Source: Gavia stellata (Eukaryota; Chordata; Aves; Gaviiformes; Gaviidae). From it: a DNA stretch of 64,000 bases. The position numbers were made by a program, and so were the translations under genes. Within the stretch, counting starts at the first letter, position 1; each line of letters starts with the position of its first letter. The stretch is taken from assembly GCF_030936135.1 (NCBI RefSeq), contig NC_082595.1, forward strand, positions 21,341,930-21,405,929, given 5' to 3'. The notes under the pieces were generated by a model. The model had not been told where the DNA came from. It saw only the letters and a program-made list of their open reading frames with translations, and ran no database searches. This document shows, piece by piece, positions 50,801-63,600 of the stretch.

Positions 50801-53800
50801 GAACACAAAAGAAATAAAAGACAAGTGAGACTGTTACTGCCTAGAATAACGAAGACCTACCACTTGATCAAACAAATGAGACTTTCAACTGCTGAAAATG
50901 AAAGCTGGCCCTCACCTCAATGTTCCAGTAAGTTCCTCTTCAAATGCATGCTGAGCTACACATCTCAGCTGACAAAACTCTTACCTGAAAGTACAGTGAG
51001 TGCTTTCTTACGTGAAGTAAAAATATCTAAAACTAACCCTTGCAATCTGCTCTGTACATGAACAGGAAGAAAGCGATTGCTAGTTTGTTTGGTCAAGAAA
51101 TTTTTAGCAGATTATCCAATTGTGCTGCCACTAATCGACAAAGCCACTAATATGGAAAAAGACAAAAAAATTGAAAATGCATGCATGCATTACAGTCCTT
51201 TCAGGAGTCTCTTGTGTGTACCAATAAAACATTTGTGCCCCGTTAGCAGCTACTGTATCTTTAGCAACAAGAACAAGGAAGGCATGAGAGTTAAAAAAAA
51301 AGGAAAAAAAGAAAGAAGCAGATCGTACATTTCTGCAATATAATATGGAACCGTAGGACATCTAGTATGGTGTCACATTCTCCTCTGATGTTATATTCTC
51401 TTCTCAAAAAGGATTGAGTCTGTTGGTAATGACAGGCATAATTTTTAAACTTAATTCTTAATGCCTCCAGTAAAATCTGTGAATGGTTGTAGCATGTGTT
51501 GCTGCACAGGAATCTATTCCAGACACCCAGCACTCATATTCCCAACCATGATTGGGATCCCAACCATTTGAGATGTACTGTTGACTAAAGTAAAATAAGA
51601 AAAAAATGGGAGGCCCAGTAACATTTACACTGGAAATTTTGAAAGATGCAGTGTGGTATCTCAAATTAAAGGGTCTGCTGAATGTGTTTACCAATTATCT
51701 TCAGAGGGAAAACCAGTCTAGTACTTACGGGTTACCAAACTTGTCCTGCAAACAGGGATATAGCTACCAGTTTTGGCTTCCAGTTATTGAAGGGAAAAAA
51801 GGAACTCCTGGATCAAACACTCACAGGCCTTAGCAATGAGATAAATGGACCAGGAAAGCTTAAGGATAGGCTCCCTCCACTTTAAACAAGGTGGAAGCTT
51901 TACTGCCATGTGCCTTGAACAGTCACACCAGTGACCTGTACTGTTTTCTGCACATTAAACAGCTATCGCAAGATGATGACAGTCTGTTGGCAGAGAGAAT
52001 TTAATGGAACACTTATGGCCCAAACTAAACACTTTTGAAGACAAGAGCCCCTACCTTTTATTTCTCAAGTGAATAATTAAAAATAAACATATAGAAACTA
52101 ACTTCAGGAATGAAATGAACACCAGCTGCATCTCAGGTATGATTTGTTAGCTTCTACACATCCTTGTATCAAGGATCAGCATCTAATTGCATTTCTCCTG
52201 AAAACGTATTAAAAAAAGATAACTCATCTGTGGGAGGCAGGAAGGCAAACAGTTTAGTTTCCTTTTACATAAAACATATTACACAGTGGAGTGCAAGGCA
52301 TCAAGGTCTGTCAAAAAAGTATATCTCATGTTAGTACTAGAAGAGTGATGTCTAAGTGGATCCAAAGGGGAATAGTAAAAAAAATTACAGGTCCTTGGCA
52401 GGCAGGTACAGATACATAAGCAGTCTGTTGTTCATGCTTTCAAGACAGTCATACTATCCTGTAACCACAGAGCTCCAGAACTTCATAGCCGTCTCCAGAT
52501 GAGAAAGAAACCTTGTTTACTTATGTTTTCAGGATTGTCCTGTAAAGCACGTTCAGTGGCTTAGTCATCATTTGGAACAATGTCTGTGATTTAAGGCTCA
52601 TAAAAACAAACAGACAAAAAACCCACCCCACTCTTGATTGCAGAGTACTGTTTTTCTGAAAAGTACTCTATTATGTAGGCAGCAGGACAAAGAATATGTG
52701 GGTGAGAAGCCCAAGAAGGAAGAACAAGGTGAGATGTGCGAAGTCACACTGACATCTAGCCTTTACCCCTCCTATTTCTCATCTGATAATTTCTTGACTA
52801 TCTTTCCCACAAAACTCCCTTCCTTCTGGAAAATCTAACAGGCACTTTAATTCACTGTGATCAAGTGAGGGGGGCCAGAGGTTGCAAGCTAGTCAGAAGT
52901 ATGCTCTGTACATGCAGCTGCAAAATCTACCACCAGCTGTGTAAATCAATGAAGAGCTCTCCAGTTAATGGATTTATGTTTAAAAGTCATATAGAACAAC
53001 GTGCAGTACAGAAACAGATAAAGATTGAAGCAGAAGTTACAGTCTCTCAGTGACCTTTGCTAAATAATAATTTGTTGACAAAAATATTTCCATTAGCTCT
53101 TTGAAGTAAGTAAACTTCAGTCTTTAAAGGACTAAGTGCTTTATCTGCCATACAAGCCAGTACCCAATCACAAACCAAATCTAAGCTGCTTCATTGCTTG
53201 TAACAACTAGGTTTTTAATCCTCAAAGATCTCAATGCCATGATGTTTCAATACATGCTTCATAATTACTACCTATGAATTACAACAAATTTCTGCAACAC
53301 AGTACAGCTAGAAGTATACATTTACAATTTGTTCTTTCATAAATATTTTATATCATTAATGACTTAGATAGTCGGTTTTGACATTTAAATAAAATTGTTA
53401 TTTATGTTCTACTCCAAAAGCACTATCTACTAGGAAACAGTATTTTCAAGTGCTTTGAAAATATAACAAGCATATATTCATATTCTTTTGCAATAGAAAA
53501 TAAGAGATTTCATGAGATGGTAATTTCAGCCTCTTATTCCAAAACTATTTCCAACTAAAGATGATAAATCAGAGGAAAAAGATGTGGCAAAAGGTGCTGA
53601 GATGGTGGTATCTTCTAGGTTGGTTGGTTTGTTTTTTAAGACCAGTCATCTGGAAACTGATACAGACAAGATTTGTTCTTTCTCACAAGGTAAGATGCTT
53701 TAAGGGCTCTGGAGAAAGAGGAACTTGTTTTAGTACTATTGTTTTATGATAGCCACCCTCTTGGACTAGGATCAGTTCCCACTACTCTGCTTCCCTTTGC

Positions 53801-56800
53801 TTGCCCAGTAAGGACACAATATTACCTTAATGGGACTCCTCCAACACAACAAAATTTATGAATATTTTGTTCAAAAACCTGGTACTTGAATGCCCTAATA
53901 CTCCTCCAGAACCACGCAGCCAACATTCAAAGCCATGTGAAGAAATAGTCCCAGATACCTGCTGTCTTTGACAAAAACCCTCTTAAGCTGCAGAGAACAG
54001 CACTGAATCACAACTGAAACATTTTAGAAGTTACTAACTGCTTTTTAAAGGTACAATACCCATAGAAGAGATTCTTTTTGACACCAGTGAAGAAGAGAAA
54101 AATGAAGACTACCTGATAAGCCATGTGAGACTAGGGACTGAAGAAGAGAAAAAAACCCTCTCTCTTTTTTTCCATCATTCCCTTCCACCATATCCAGAAG
54201 GCCACCACACACAGTTGGGGCTGAAACCCTCACCTCTAACTCAGGAACATTCATGAGACACCAACTTCCGAGTTGCTTCAGTTCATCAAGACAGTGATTA
54301 AAATAGTTCCCTCAAAACCATTATGTGACACGTCACTCGACACCCTCCAAAGGCAGGTTGGCTCAGTTTTTCCTAAACTATTACGCAACTGTCAAACTTA
54401 CCGCTTTTCTTGACAAAACACCAGTGTGCATTCTGACCATATTCACAGACAATAAAGCAGTGGCTGATCTTAACTGGTGCTAAGAGAAGCTGGTGTCACA
54501 AGGGGTGTGGCAGAAGAACCGGTACTACTCTGGTCTGTTCAACTGATATCTTAACAAAGAACTATTTTAAAGCAAATGTGAGAGACTGGAACAAGTAAAT
54601 TTTTGGTAAGTGAAGACTGACAGGTGGGAACAATCTAGAGGAACTTCTGCAGTTAGTTATGAGATAATTCTGGATTTTTCCAAGGATATTCTGGGTTGGT
54701 AACTAAGTTACAAAATCAGAAAAAAACCCTCAGACAATAGCCAAAAGGCATTGAAGTTCCTCAATCAGAAGGAAAACAAGATGTAGACACACAGTTGAAG
54801 TGTCATCAAGTCAATGTTGAGATGAAACACATAAAAGAGGTGTGAATGAGAATAGTAAGAAACCTAAAAGTAACTTGTGTTGCTACTGATGAAGGACCCG
54901 AGTTCTTCCTCTTTTTTTAACAGAAGAATAAAAAAAATACTTTGAAACCTGTCTCAAATTGGCCATGCCCATCCCTGCTGACTCAAGGGCAGCACACATC
55001 AATCTATATCATAAAAATAGGCTAACAGCTCCCACAAAGAAAGCAGTAGCTGTGCTTAGTTCTCAGGAGAGAGAGGAAAAAAAAAAAAAGAAACAAAGAA
55101 AAAAAACCTAAGGAAGAAGGAAGGAGCATGGATCAACTTCTTGCTTATGCTAAGCGAACCAGTTCGTCTTAATTTGTGCATACTACTGCATCTCCCAACA
55201 GACACAGCTTTGCTCTGTTGTTCTGCAATTTAACTGAAAAAGTGTCAGATCTCAGAAGTTTGTGGAGGTTGTCAGAGAAGAAAACTAGAATGCATCACCT
55301 ACAGGATGCATGTGCTACTACATTTCAAGTACTTTCCTGCGTCTTAGGGAAAATGCAGAACAACTCCAAGGAAAAACAGTCTTCATGGACAACTGATGTA
55401 TGAATGATCTTTTGGATTTCATTACAGCATTTTAACTAAATAGATTTTTAAGTCTAGACAGTTCTTTACATTTTTCTTTTCATTTTCTCCTTCAAATCTT
55501 CCTTTACATTCTGCTTTAACTTGTGATCTTCAGAGCATTTGCCCTCTATAAGAGCAAACAATATCTGACTCAAAACACGCTATTTTAATGAAAAAATACA
55601 GGATATAGAATAATTTTAGAGTACATGAAAATCAAAACTACATAAATCCATAAAAATACATGAGGAAAAAGAAAATTTACACTTTGGTTAAAAGTACTTG
55701 TTCCTTTTGTAAATGTGATGTTATGGGTGTACCACATTACTCACAGAAGTAGCATATAGCAGGATAATGATCATCTAAGGATCAAGACTGTAAATCACTG
55801 AATTTATACCACTGATTTTTTACAAGATAGCCTGGCAACTCCCTCTTGAAGTATTAATATCTTTAAAATATGACATACATTTGTATTGCCTAAGGTCTAT
55901 TCCCATGCAATACAAATGCTCAGACATCACCAGTAATGAACAGAATGACCTCTAATCAACAGAATTTGTTCTGCTCTTGGGATGCTACATAAAATCAGTT
56001 ACCAAGGAGTTGCCAAAGTCTTGCTAAGTGCTTGAAAGCTCTGCCTCGACGGAAGTAACATAATTAAATTTAGGACAGTTTTGGATACCAGTGTCCAAAC
56101 CCAAATACTATGTAACCATGTAATGTTCACCCCCAAAACAGGTGGTTTTGTTATTGACTTGTATAAAACGTACTCCCAGGCTAATATTATTTTACACAAA
56201 ATGTAAAATATCTCCCCATCTTTCCAGATATCATCAAATACTATGGATAAATCAAGACCTTTTCAAATCAACCTATACTACTCACTTTACTCATGTGAGA
56301 AATCTCACATGAAATTTTCTCTTCATACTGAAGATGCACTGTAGCTATAACATGGATGAATTCCTCAAGTTTCCTACAACTGAGACATGTTAAGCCTGAC
56401 AACCTTTTTCTTTCCTTCCCCCCCCTCCTCCGGCCCCAGCAACTCTTTGCCAACACTGACAGCTAAACCAGTTACTGCTCCATCCCTCTTACTGCGCTAG
56501 AGATCTATTTTTGGCTGGGTCTGTTTTCCAAACCAGTTCACGGCATGTCCGCACAGAAACACGTATCAATACAATGGAAGGACAAGGTGGGGGGAGAAAT
56601 GCCATCAAACCAAGGTCCATGGCAAACACTGGATCTGAATCACGGTGTGCAGGAGATGTCGCTCCCCCTCAACTGCATGCAGAGGGAGCCCAGAGAGATC
56701 TGTTTCCCTGGGTTCACCTTAGCCACTGAAGTGCCAGTTGCATCAGAACTATGAAAACTGCAGACCTCAACCATGGCAATAATCAAGCCAAGAAATATTT

Positions 56801-59800
56801 TGTGAATCTTTTTCTGCTTTCTGTAGACACATCTTAATTAGCTGGTTATTTGCAGTGTAGCTGCTGAATTTACTTTATTGTTGCTATTTATACTTGACAA
56901 TATTGCAAGAAATTCTTCCGCTGACGTTGAATCTTTACACCTGGCTGTGTTAACAAGGTGACAGATTCCTACCCTCTAAATACATCATTAATCTTTAAAT
57001 CCAAGATGCACATTGCACAATTTCCCCCCTTTCACAAAGCAAAGGGTTTGATTTTTAGCATGTAAGGGTTAATACAGTACAATGGCTTGAAAATTTGGTT
57101 ATCGCTAGGTGCTCTCAGCAACGTGAATGGTCAGAATGCACAGGTGAAAATTTCTCCATCTTTGTGTCTCTGAATTGTTCCAAATGAATAGAGAAACACG
57201 TTCAAGATACACAGACAGAAAACAATTCCAGGAACAACTGAAGTTGCAGCAACATTTTCGGAATAAGGGAAGAGCTTAAAAGTAAAGACCATATACACAT
57301 ATTAGAATATATTTTAAGGAAGATATGCTGCAGAGATTTAACATAATTACTTAATTCTTCTAGAATGAAACAATTTCACTGAGGCAACATGACTTTCAGG
57401 ATAAACAGCACATCATGTACAAGTACCACACAGCTCACAGTTCTTCAAACATGGTATTTACCATTAAAATAATGCACATGTAAAATATGTGGTTTTGGCC
57501 ATTAGTAAGAAACTAACAAATGTACTTAGACACTTTAGAAAAATAACGATAAAAAAATTTTAATGTGTAAGTAAATTAATTTGAAAATGGAAGTATATAA
57601 AGCAACAATTTTACCCTCTTTTGCTTTCTCACAAAAAGATTATTGAAAACTGAATTTCAAACAATGCCTTGTAATTTCTAAAATACACTGTTCTGGAAAG
57701 TGATCAAGGTTTCCAGTTACAACCCTACTGTTTGCATTCAATGTAATTAATTATCTTCTGATTTTTCATATGCATAAGCTTTTTTTACTTTTGAATTCTG
57801 AATTGCTTGATACTGCAAGTATTTTTTTTTAAATTAGTTTTCCAATATGTGTAAAATATAGCTGCTTTCATATCAAGAAGCTATGCTATATCAACAAAAA
57901 CATATTGCATTGGTAGCCTTCATAGAACAAAGTGACTGAATAAAATTATTTGAAACACAGCTACTTGCAGAGGTTATTAAAATTGTGGCTTTTTATCTGA
58001 AGAGATTGGGAAGAAGAGAAGACTTCGCAGAGCTCCCCCCCACCCTTTCCAATAGAGCAGGCAAAAAATACCTCTCTGATTTACCTAGAAAAAAAATGAG
58101 TCAACGTTTCCTATGAAATCAGAACAGGAATATTTTTCTTTAAGTCTGTGTTTTCATTAATTCCACACTAACCTGCATTCTTTGGGTGGCAAATAAAAAG
58201 GCGAAAAGCATTAGAAGTAGTATTTCCTATAGCAACAATTGCCTGTCAAACAAAGCATAAAAAGACAAAAGGCAGAAACACTGTTTCAGCTTGAATGCCT
58301 TAATGTCACCATTTGTCATGCAGCACTTCTTCAGAAAACCCCGAAGTACAGTTAACTCTACTCCTCTTTACACCGCTCACTTTCTCTGTTGGTACAGGAT
58401 TAAAATGTGCCAGGCCTGACAATGAAACAGCAGAGCCATCGCACATTGTTATGCAACTCACTGTCTGCAAGGGTGGCTCGTAGCTCCTTCTTTATTCAGC
58501 AAGTGCCAAGTGCATGTTTAATCAATGTCACAGCTCACCACAGTGTGCAACTACAGCCACTGTCATTCCTCTCTTCAGATTTGCCTGGCTAAGTTATGCA
58601 ATGCTCCGAAGAATACCTTGGAATTCTTTCCAGAGGCTCTGAATGCAGGTGTCTGACAGTGTTCACACTATTGCCAGTAAAGCAGACTTCTTTTCATCCT
58701 TTCTCAGGCTGGACTAAAATTACATAGTGTGACTGCACGTAGTTCGCTGCATTTGGAATTACAGCATGTCAATGTGAGAAAGCCTCTTCAGACCGCTGCC
58801 ACAAAGAGTAAATCAAAGGCTGGGTTTTTCTGAAGTCTTAATAAATAACTAAGTATACTGAATTAAACCAGGAGCTGTTAGCATTTTTTTTTTTTTTAAA
58901 AGACAAAACCAAACAGCATGCATTTCGTTGCTCTGCATCATCTAAGGAAAAAAAATCCTCAATTTTAATGAGAATTAGTCAACAGTGAGGATCATTACCA
59001 GAAAGGGTTTTACTGTTTTTCGACTACACTTGCTTTAGTGGATTACTGAGAGAGAAGGCCAGTCATTTGGAAGATTCTGTAACGTTATTATCCTCACCGA
59101 TAAACTTCTTCATCAAGGAACTGTTCATGCTCCTATCTGGTCTATCTGAGTAAGGAGAGCAGCCCCTTCATGAAGATAAAAGCCTGGTTTGCCACTGAAT
59201 CGACGAGTAAGAAGCATGTCTGATGACATTTTATTCCTGATGCAATGTAGGGTAAGAAACATCTTTTTTTTTTTTTACCTTTCTGTGAGATACGCTCTGA
59301 GCTGATGGCTTTAATTAGACTCACAGCAGAAATACGCTGATCTCCAATGATTAAAGATGTTTGCCAGGAGAGAAAAATGCTATTGCACTATAAAATGTGA
59401 TTTTAAATTTTCATTAAATCAGGGTTATCTGAACTAGTAGAAATCCCAATCAAATTTTGGTTTAAGGTTAGAAATTTCTGATCAATAAGGCTAAAACAAG
59501 ATAGCAGATTACATATAATATCAACATCTCAGCCACCAATGAACATAATTTTACAGGGAACATGTTTCTAGAGGATATTTGACTGTCAATTAAGAGCACA
59601 AGAACAGCTAAGTAATAGAGACGACCTGTCAATATCACTTTTGCAACAAAAAAGGTAATAAATCATATACGCATCTGTAAATATCTATCTCAAGTCCATA
59701 TATTGCATAGAATTTTGTTACTATAAAAGTACTACTGTCCTTTGGCATACTGCAATAATAAGCATATACAATGATAACAACAACCTTTATATTTGAAGAG

Positions 59801-60397
59801 GCAGAGATTTTCTGTTAAATGTTTACTGTTGCATGGATGTCCAAAAGCTGATCTATTAAACAAGTAAAAGGATAAGATCTCACCTGCAATTGCCTACTTG
59901 GGGCTCACTGGTCAAAAAAGACTGTGATACTGTATCAAGGAGACATATTTTCCATGCTCAAAAAGAGCAGACGTGAATATTTTCAACTGTTTTTGTACTG
60001 TAACAGTTAAATATTTAACAACAGCTGAAAATTCACATACTCTGAAATGCCTGGGGAGGTTATTTGACAATGCTTACATACCTCCTTTCATCAATCTGAT
60101 GTTTCCTAAGGAAACAAATTAGCTGGCTAAAGACAAATTTTAAATTTCTTTTATAATAAAGCATTTTAATTGACTTGAAGCATCAAGCTATTTCTCACTC
60201 CTTCTGCCAAATCTGTATCTACAGAACAATTACTTTTAACATGGACATGTTCATGCAAAAAGAAAACAAAAGATGACTACAACTCAATAAACATAGCATT
60301 GAGAAATACTGTGTAAAGAAGTACAGAATTGTTTTTAAAAAGATCAAAGCTTGCACATTTGTCAGACTAGATTTACCACTTGCTTTCTTTCTTCTAG
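47813..60397 (-). other. BIRC6: Large BIRC6 intron, distal part; upstream flank of the TUNAR-like exon
   Basis: About 12.6 kb with no BIRC6 exon that I recognise. Low-complexity runs occur at 55077-55107 (A-rich), 58885-58899 (poly-T) and 59264-59276 (poly-T). If the TUNAR-like gene has first exons and a promoter in this window they should be here on the + strand, but I found no CpG island or convincing first exon. The stretch 56510-56760 is more GC-rich than its surroundings and carries two overlapping frames of about 70 codons without recognisable content. Confidence 0.6.
55077..55107. repeat. A-rich run
   Basis: Poly-A with G and C interruptions, about 30 bases. Confidence 0.85.
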
Positions 60398-60640
60398 CTA
60401 GCTGCCAGAATACTGGTGAAGGTATTTGCAGGAAAAATGGGGACCTCTGCCATCACAACACCGGAAGATGTAAAAAGGCAAGAGGAGAAAGAGGAAAAAG
60501 AAGAATCTATTTTAGCACTGCTTGGGATTATTGGAACTGTGCTCAATTTATTTGTTATTGTTTTTGTGTACATCTACACTACACTTTGATGACATTTTTG
60601 AACATCAATTGCACAGCACACAGTGCAAAGACCAGCGATG
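60398..60640 (+). other. TUNAR-like: Predicted coding exon of a TUNAR-like (linc-birc6/megamind-type) gene
   Basis: A 243-base segment bounded on the left by an excellent 3' splice site (TTGCTTTCTTTCTTCTAG ending at 60397) and on the right by a good 5' splice site (GATG|GTAAGA, donor GT at 60641-60642). It contains the whole 50-codon frame at 60437-60589. Alternatively the right donor is not used and the exon is terminal, running to the poly(A) signal at 61141. The gene is antisense to BIRC6 and wholly within its large intron. As I recall, the zebrafish lncRNA linc-birc6 (megamind) has the same arrangement and is related to mammalian TUNA/TUNAR. Confidence 0.7.
60437..60589 (+). CDS. TUNAR-like: TUNAR-family micropeptide, 50 aa, single-pass membrane
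   Basis: Fifty codons and a TGA. The ATG has a strong Kozak context (A at -3, G at +4) and is the only in-frame ATG upstream of the hydrophobic part. Residues 1-12 are short and polar, 13-23 form a charged run (KRQEEKEEKEE), 24-47 are hydrophobic with LGIIGTVLNLFVIVFVYIY, and the chain ends TTL. That C-terminal half matches TUNAR (also pTUNAR, NEMEP, BNLN), which in mammals is 48 residues and ends in the same FVYIYTTL; by memory about 25 of the last 30 positions are identical, while the N-termini differ. TUNAR sits in the ER membrane and has been reported to bind SERCA2 and affect calcium handling, and to act in neural differentiation and beta cells; the same role here is inference. The position in BIRC6 differs from that of mammalian TUNAR, so this is likely a paralogue. 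Thirteen open codons lie between the acceptor and the ATG, so an N-terminal extension is possible. Confidence 0.85.
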   Translation: MGTSAITTPEDVKRQEEKEEKEESILALLGIIGTVLNLFVIVFVYIYTTL

Positions 60641-63600
60641 GTAAGAATGATTTCTAAATTTAAAGCAAAAAACCCCCACTGTCTGAAAAAGATTATCGAA
60701 AACATTCCAGAGCAAAGTGTCTGGCTAAGGGCACTGCATCAATGGCTGCTAAATGTATCTGTGAGCCCAGCTAGGGTGCTAAATTACATAAATGAAGGCA
60801 GATGTTATTCAACTTCTCATTGATAACAGATGAAATCCAAATAGCAGAAACAGAGATGGCACTGTTTTATTGCCGGCAAACATGCAAGACACCAGAAATG
60901 TAAGCAAGCAGTGAAAACATTCAGAACATAGAAAGAGATCAATTAAATATATAAATACATATAAGCAAGCCCCACGATGCTTTCTATGGTTTTGTGCAAT
61001 ATGTTTCTTCATAGCCGAGACCAGAAAACAGACAAAAGGATTTTATTTTTAGATCACCATAATTTTGGCTTATAACTTACACTAAGGTATAATAAGTGTG
61101 GAAAGAGGAACAACGTTATACATGAAATTGTAATAGTATAAATAAAATTTTAACTATTGACTACATTCTGCAGCATTTTTGTTAGTCTTGTGGCAAGCTG
61201 AAAAAGGTTAGATTTTCTTGCCTTTACTGAATCTGTACTTGAAATCATCATGCTATACTTACGATGTGCTTTTCTAATTAAAAATCCTTTAAAGTGGTGT
61301 GAAAAAATAAAGCATAGTTTCAGTACTTCTTTTACGCGATATTAACAATTACAATGACACACTAACACAAACGAAAAAAATCTTAAGTTACATTTTCTAT
61401 ATCGCCATTTTTAGAACATGTTTAACATAAGTCAAATACAACTTTCATGTTTTCATCCTGATGTTTATTTTCAAGTAAAATAAAACATATCACACAAGGA
61501 TTCATGGTGTTGCATGAAAACAGGTTTAATAACTTTGCCCAGAAGAGTGTACTCTCGCTTTCTGGGCCAGGTCCTGAAGACATTTTTCCTTTTTGTAACG
61601 TTTATGAATGTGGCCCAGAATTGCAACTCTTATGCATACTTCATGGAACATGCAATTAGACTAATGAAACTGACAAAAATATTTCCTTGTTTTAAATTAA
61701 ACCTATGTATGCCTTTGAAATAAATCCAAAGCTGCAGACGGTCTGAGATCATAGAAGTTTTTATATATATGAATGTATCTCACATGTATCTTCTGATAGA
61801 AAAGCTACTTTTGAGAGCTTAGCATTAAAAACACAGTAGAACAACAACACTAAAAAAAAAAGAGGAGACACTGATTTTAATAAATACCATTCTTAGTATT
61901 ACATGTACCCCAGAGGAACAATGGAAGACCTTCATTTTGGAAAATAAGCTTAGTTCCTTCTCCTAGGCTGCAAAGCTACATCCAGTCCTTCCATAAAATA
62001 ACAAGCAAAGAAATACGTTCTTTGTATAGGTGATAGCTTATTACTGTATAGAACTTCATAACTGCTAAATCAACTGAGCCTTTGGAAGTCACTTCTAAAC
62101 AAGCACATGCATAAAATAAGGTCAGGGATCTAGAACAGAATGAATTTGGCAATGATATTTCAGTCAGTGGCAGAAACTGCACTGTAACACACTGATTTAT
62201 GGACGAATGAGGTGGAAGATGGTATATTCTGGTTTTGCCACTCTGAGTCAACACTGGCTCATCCAGAAGAAATGATAAACAGCACTAAGGCTGCACTGGA
62301 AGGAAGCATGTGCAGACAAGAAGATCTATTCACAATCCATAGTCTACAGCAAATCTCTAGTATTGTATACTCATTTTCAGTATGTAAAGCACCAAAGCAT
62401 TCTGTAAAACTAAGCTACATTCTAAAGCAATTATGCAGGTTATTCATGTTTATTTAAGACTATAGAATAGAGTCAATACTTTCTTAAATTTTTCAAGGTA
62501 CTTCTTATATCTACATACTTCGGAATATTATTGCATTAATCTTGTAATACAAGGATATTTGAGATGGGGCTTAAAATGAGAGGTTACAAGAACCTGAAAA
62601 CTGAACAGAAATAGAAATTCAGGTAGAAATTACTGCTGTTTATTTTGATCCTGAAGTTATTTAAAACTTGTCAATTCTGTGAAATAAATAAACAAACACT
62701 TTTATTTCATGCCATTTCAGTGCATAGCTCTCTCCTCGAAACTGTGAATCAACTGATACACCAGCACTGGAGTGAGATACTGCACCTTTTTTGGAAACAC
62801 TTCAATAGCAGAACAAATAAAAAGCAATTCCAAAGTTGTAACTAAATGTAGCAAAGGTGCACCATCATTCTTCTACCAGTGAATGAGTTCATTAACATTA
62901 AGGAAAACTAGTGGAATTTTTAATTTCAGTAATTACATACTGTCTATCTAAATTGCCATTGTATTTCTGATTTCGCTTATAGCAAAAGGCTTTGACCCTT
63001 TGAAGGAAGTCACAGGGTAATATTATCATAAGAGACTGCCCTGGCATGCGAGTTACATTTTGTATTAAACCAGAAATCCAATAACCTCTCTTAACGGGCA
63101 ATACTTGTGCCTCTATACTCAGGTGGACCTAAGTCTAACTATAGTTAAATGAGCTGCAATATACAGCTTTGGTGCTTATATGTTTAATCCAATATACGCA
63201 TGCATAAGAATCTCAACTACTAAAAATATCTTAACAGCAACTACCTCTTATTAGACACAGTAAAAAGTCAATAGTCTAGGGAAAAGCAGAATTTCACGAC
63301 AATTCAACATTTACACTGCAGCAGTACCTTCACACCTTCAGCAATGGATAAATAAAGATGCAGTACTTCTTAGCTGAATAAGCTCAATGTACCAACTTCA
63401 GAGATCCATAAGGGAAGATAAGCTTGCTAAAGTACTCACCCTAGTCAGTCCAGTGGAACTGGACTACTTTGCAAAAAGTAAAGCAACACCATATAATGCC
63501 TTGAGAATATGTATGATTAATAGAAAAGAAATACTCTAACTTCAGCAGGAAATCTAGTGTAGTTCAAGCTCTGAGGTAAGGAGGTGAGGCCTGAAAAGTA

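Noticed and set aside
54045..54254. Minus-strand frame considered as an upstream BIRC6 exon
   Set aside because: The translation does not resemble BIRC6 and the ends lack a matching acceptor/donor pair in the required phase.
60623..60823. + strand frame of 66 codons right after the TUNAR-like stop
   Set aside because: Different frame, no hydrophobic or conserved motif, and it crosses the predicted splice donor; most likely non-coding.
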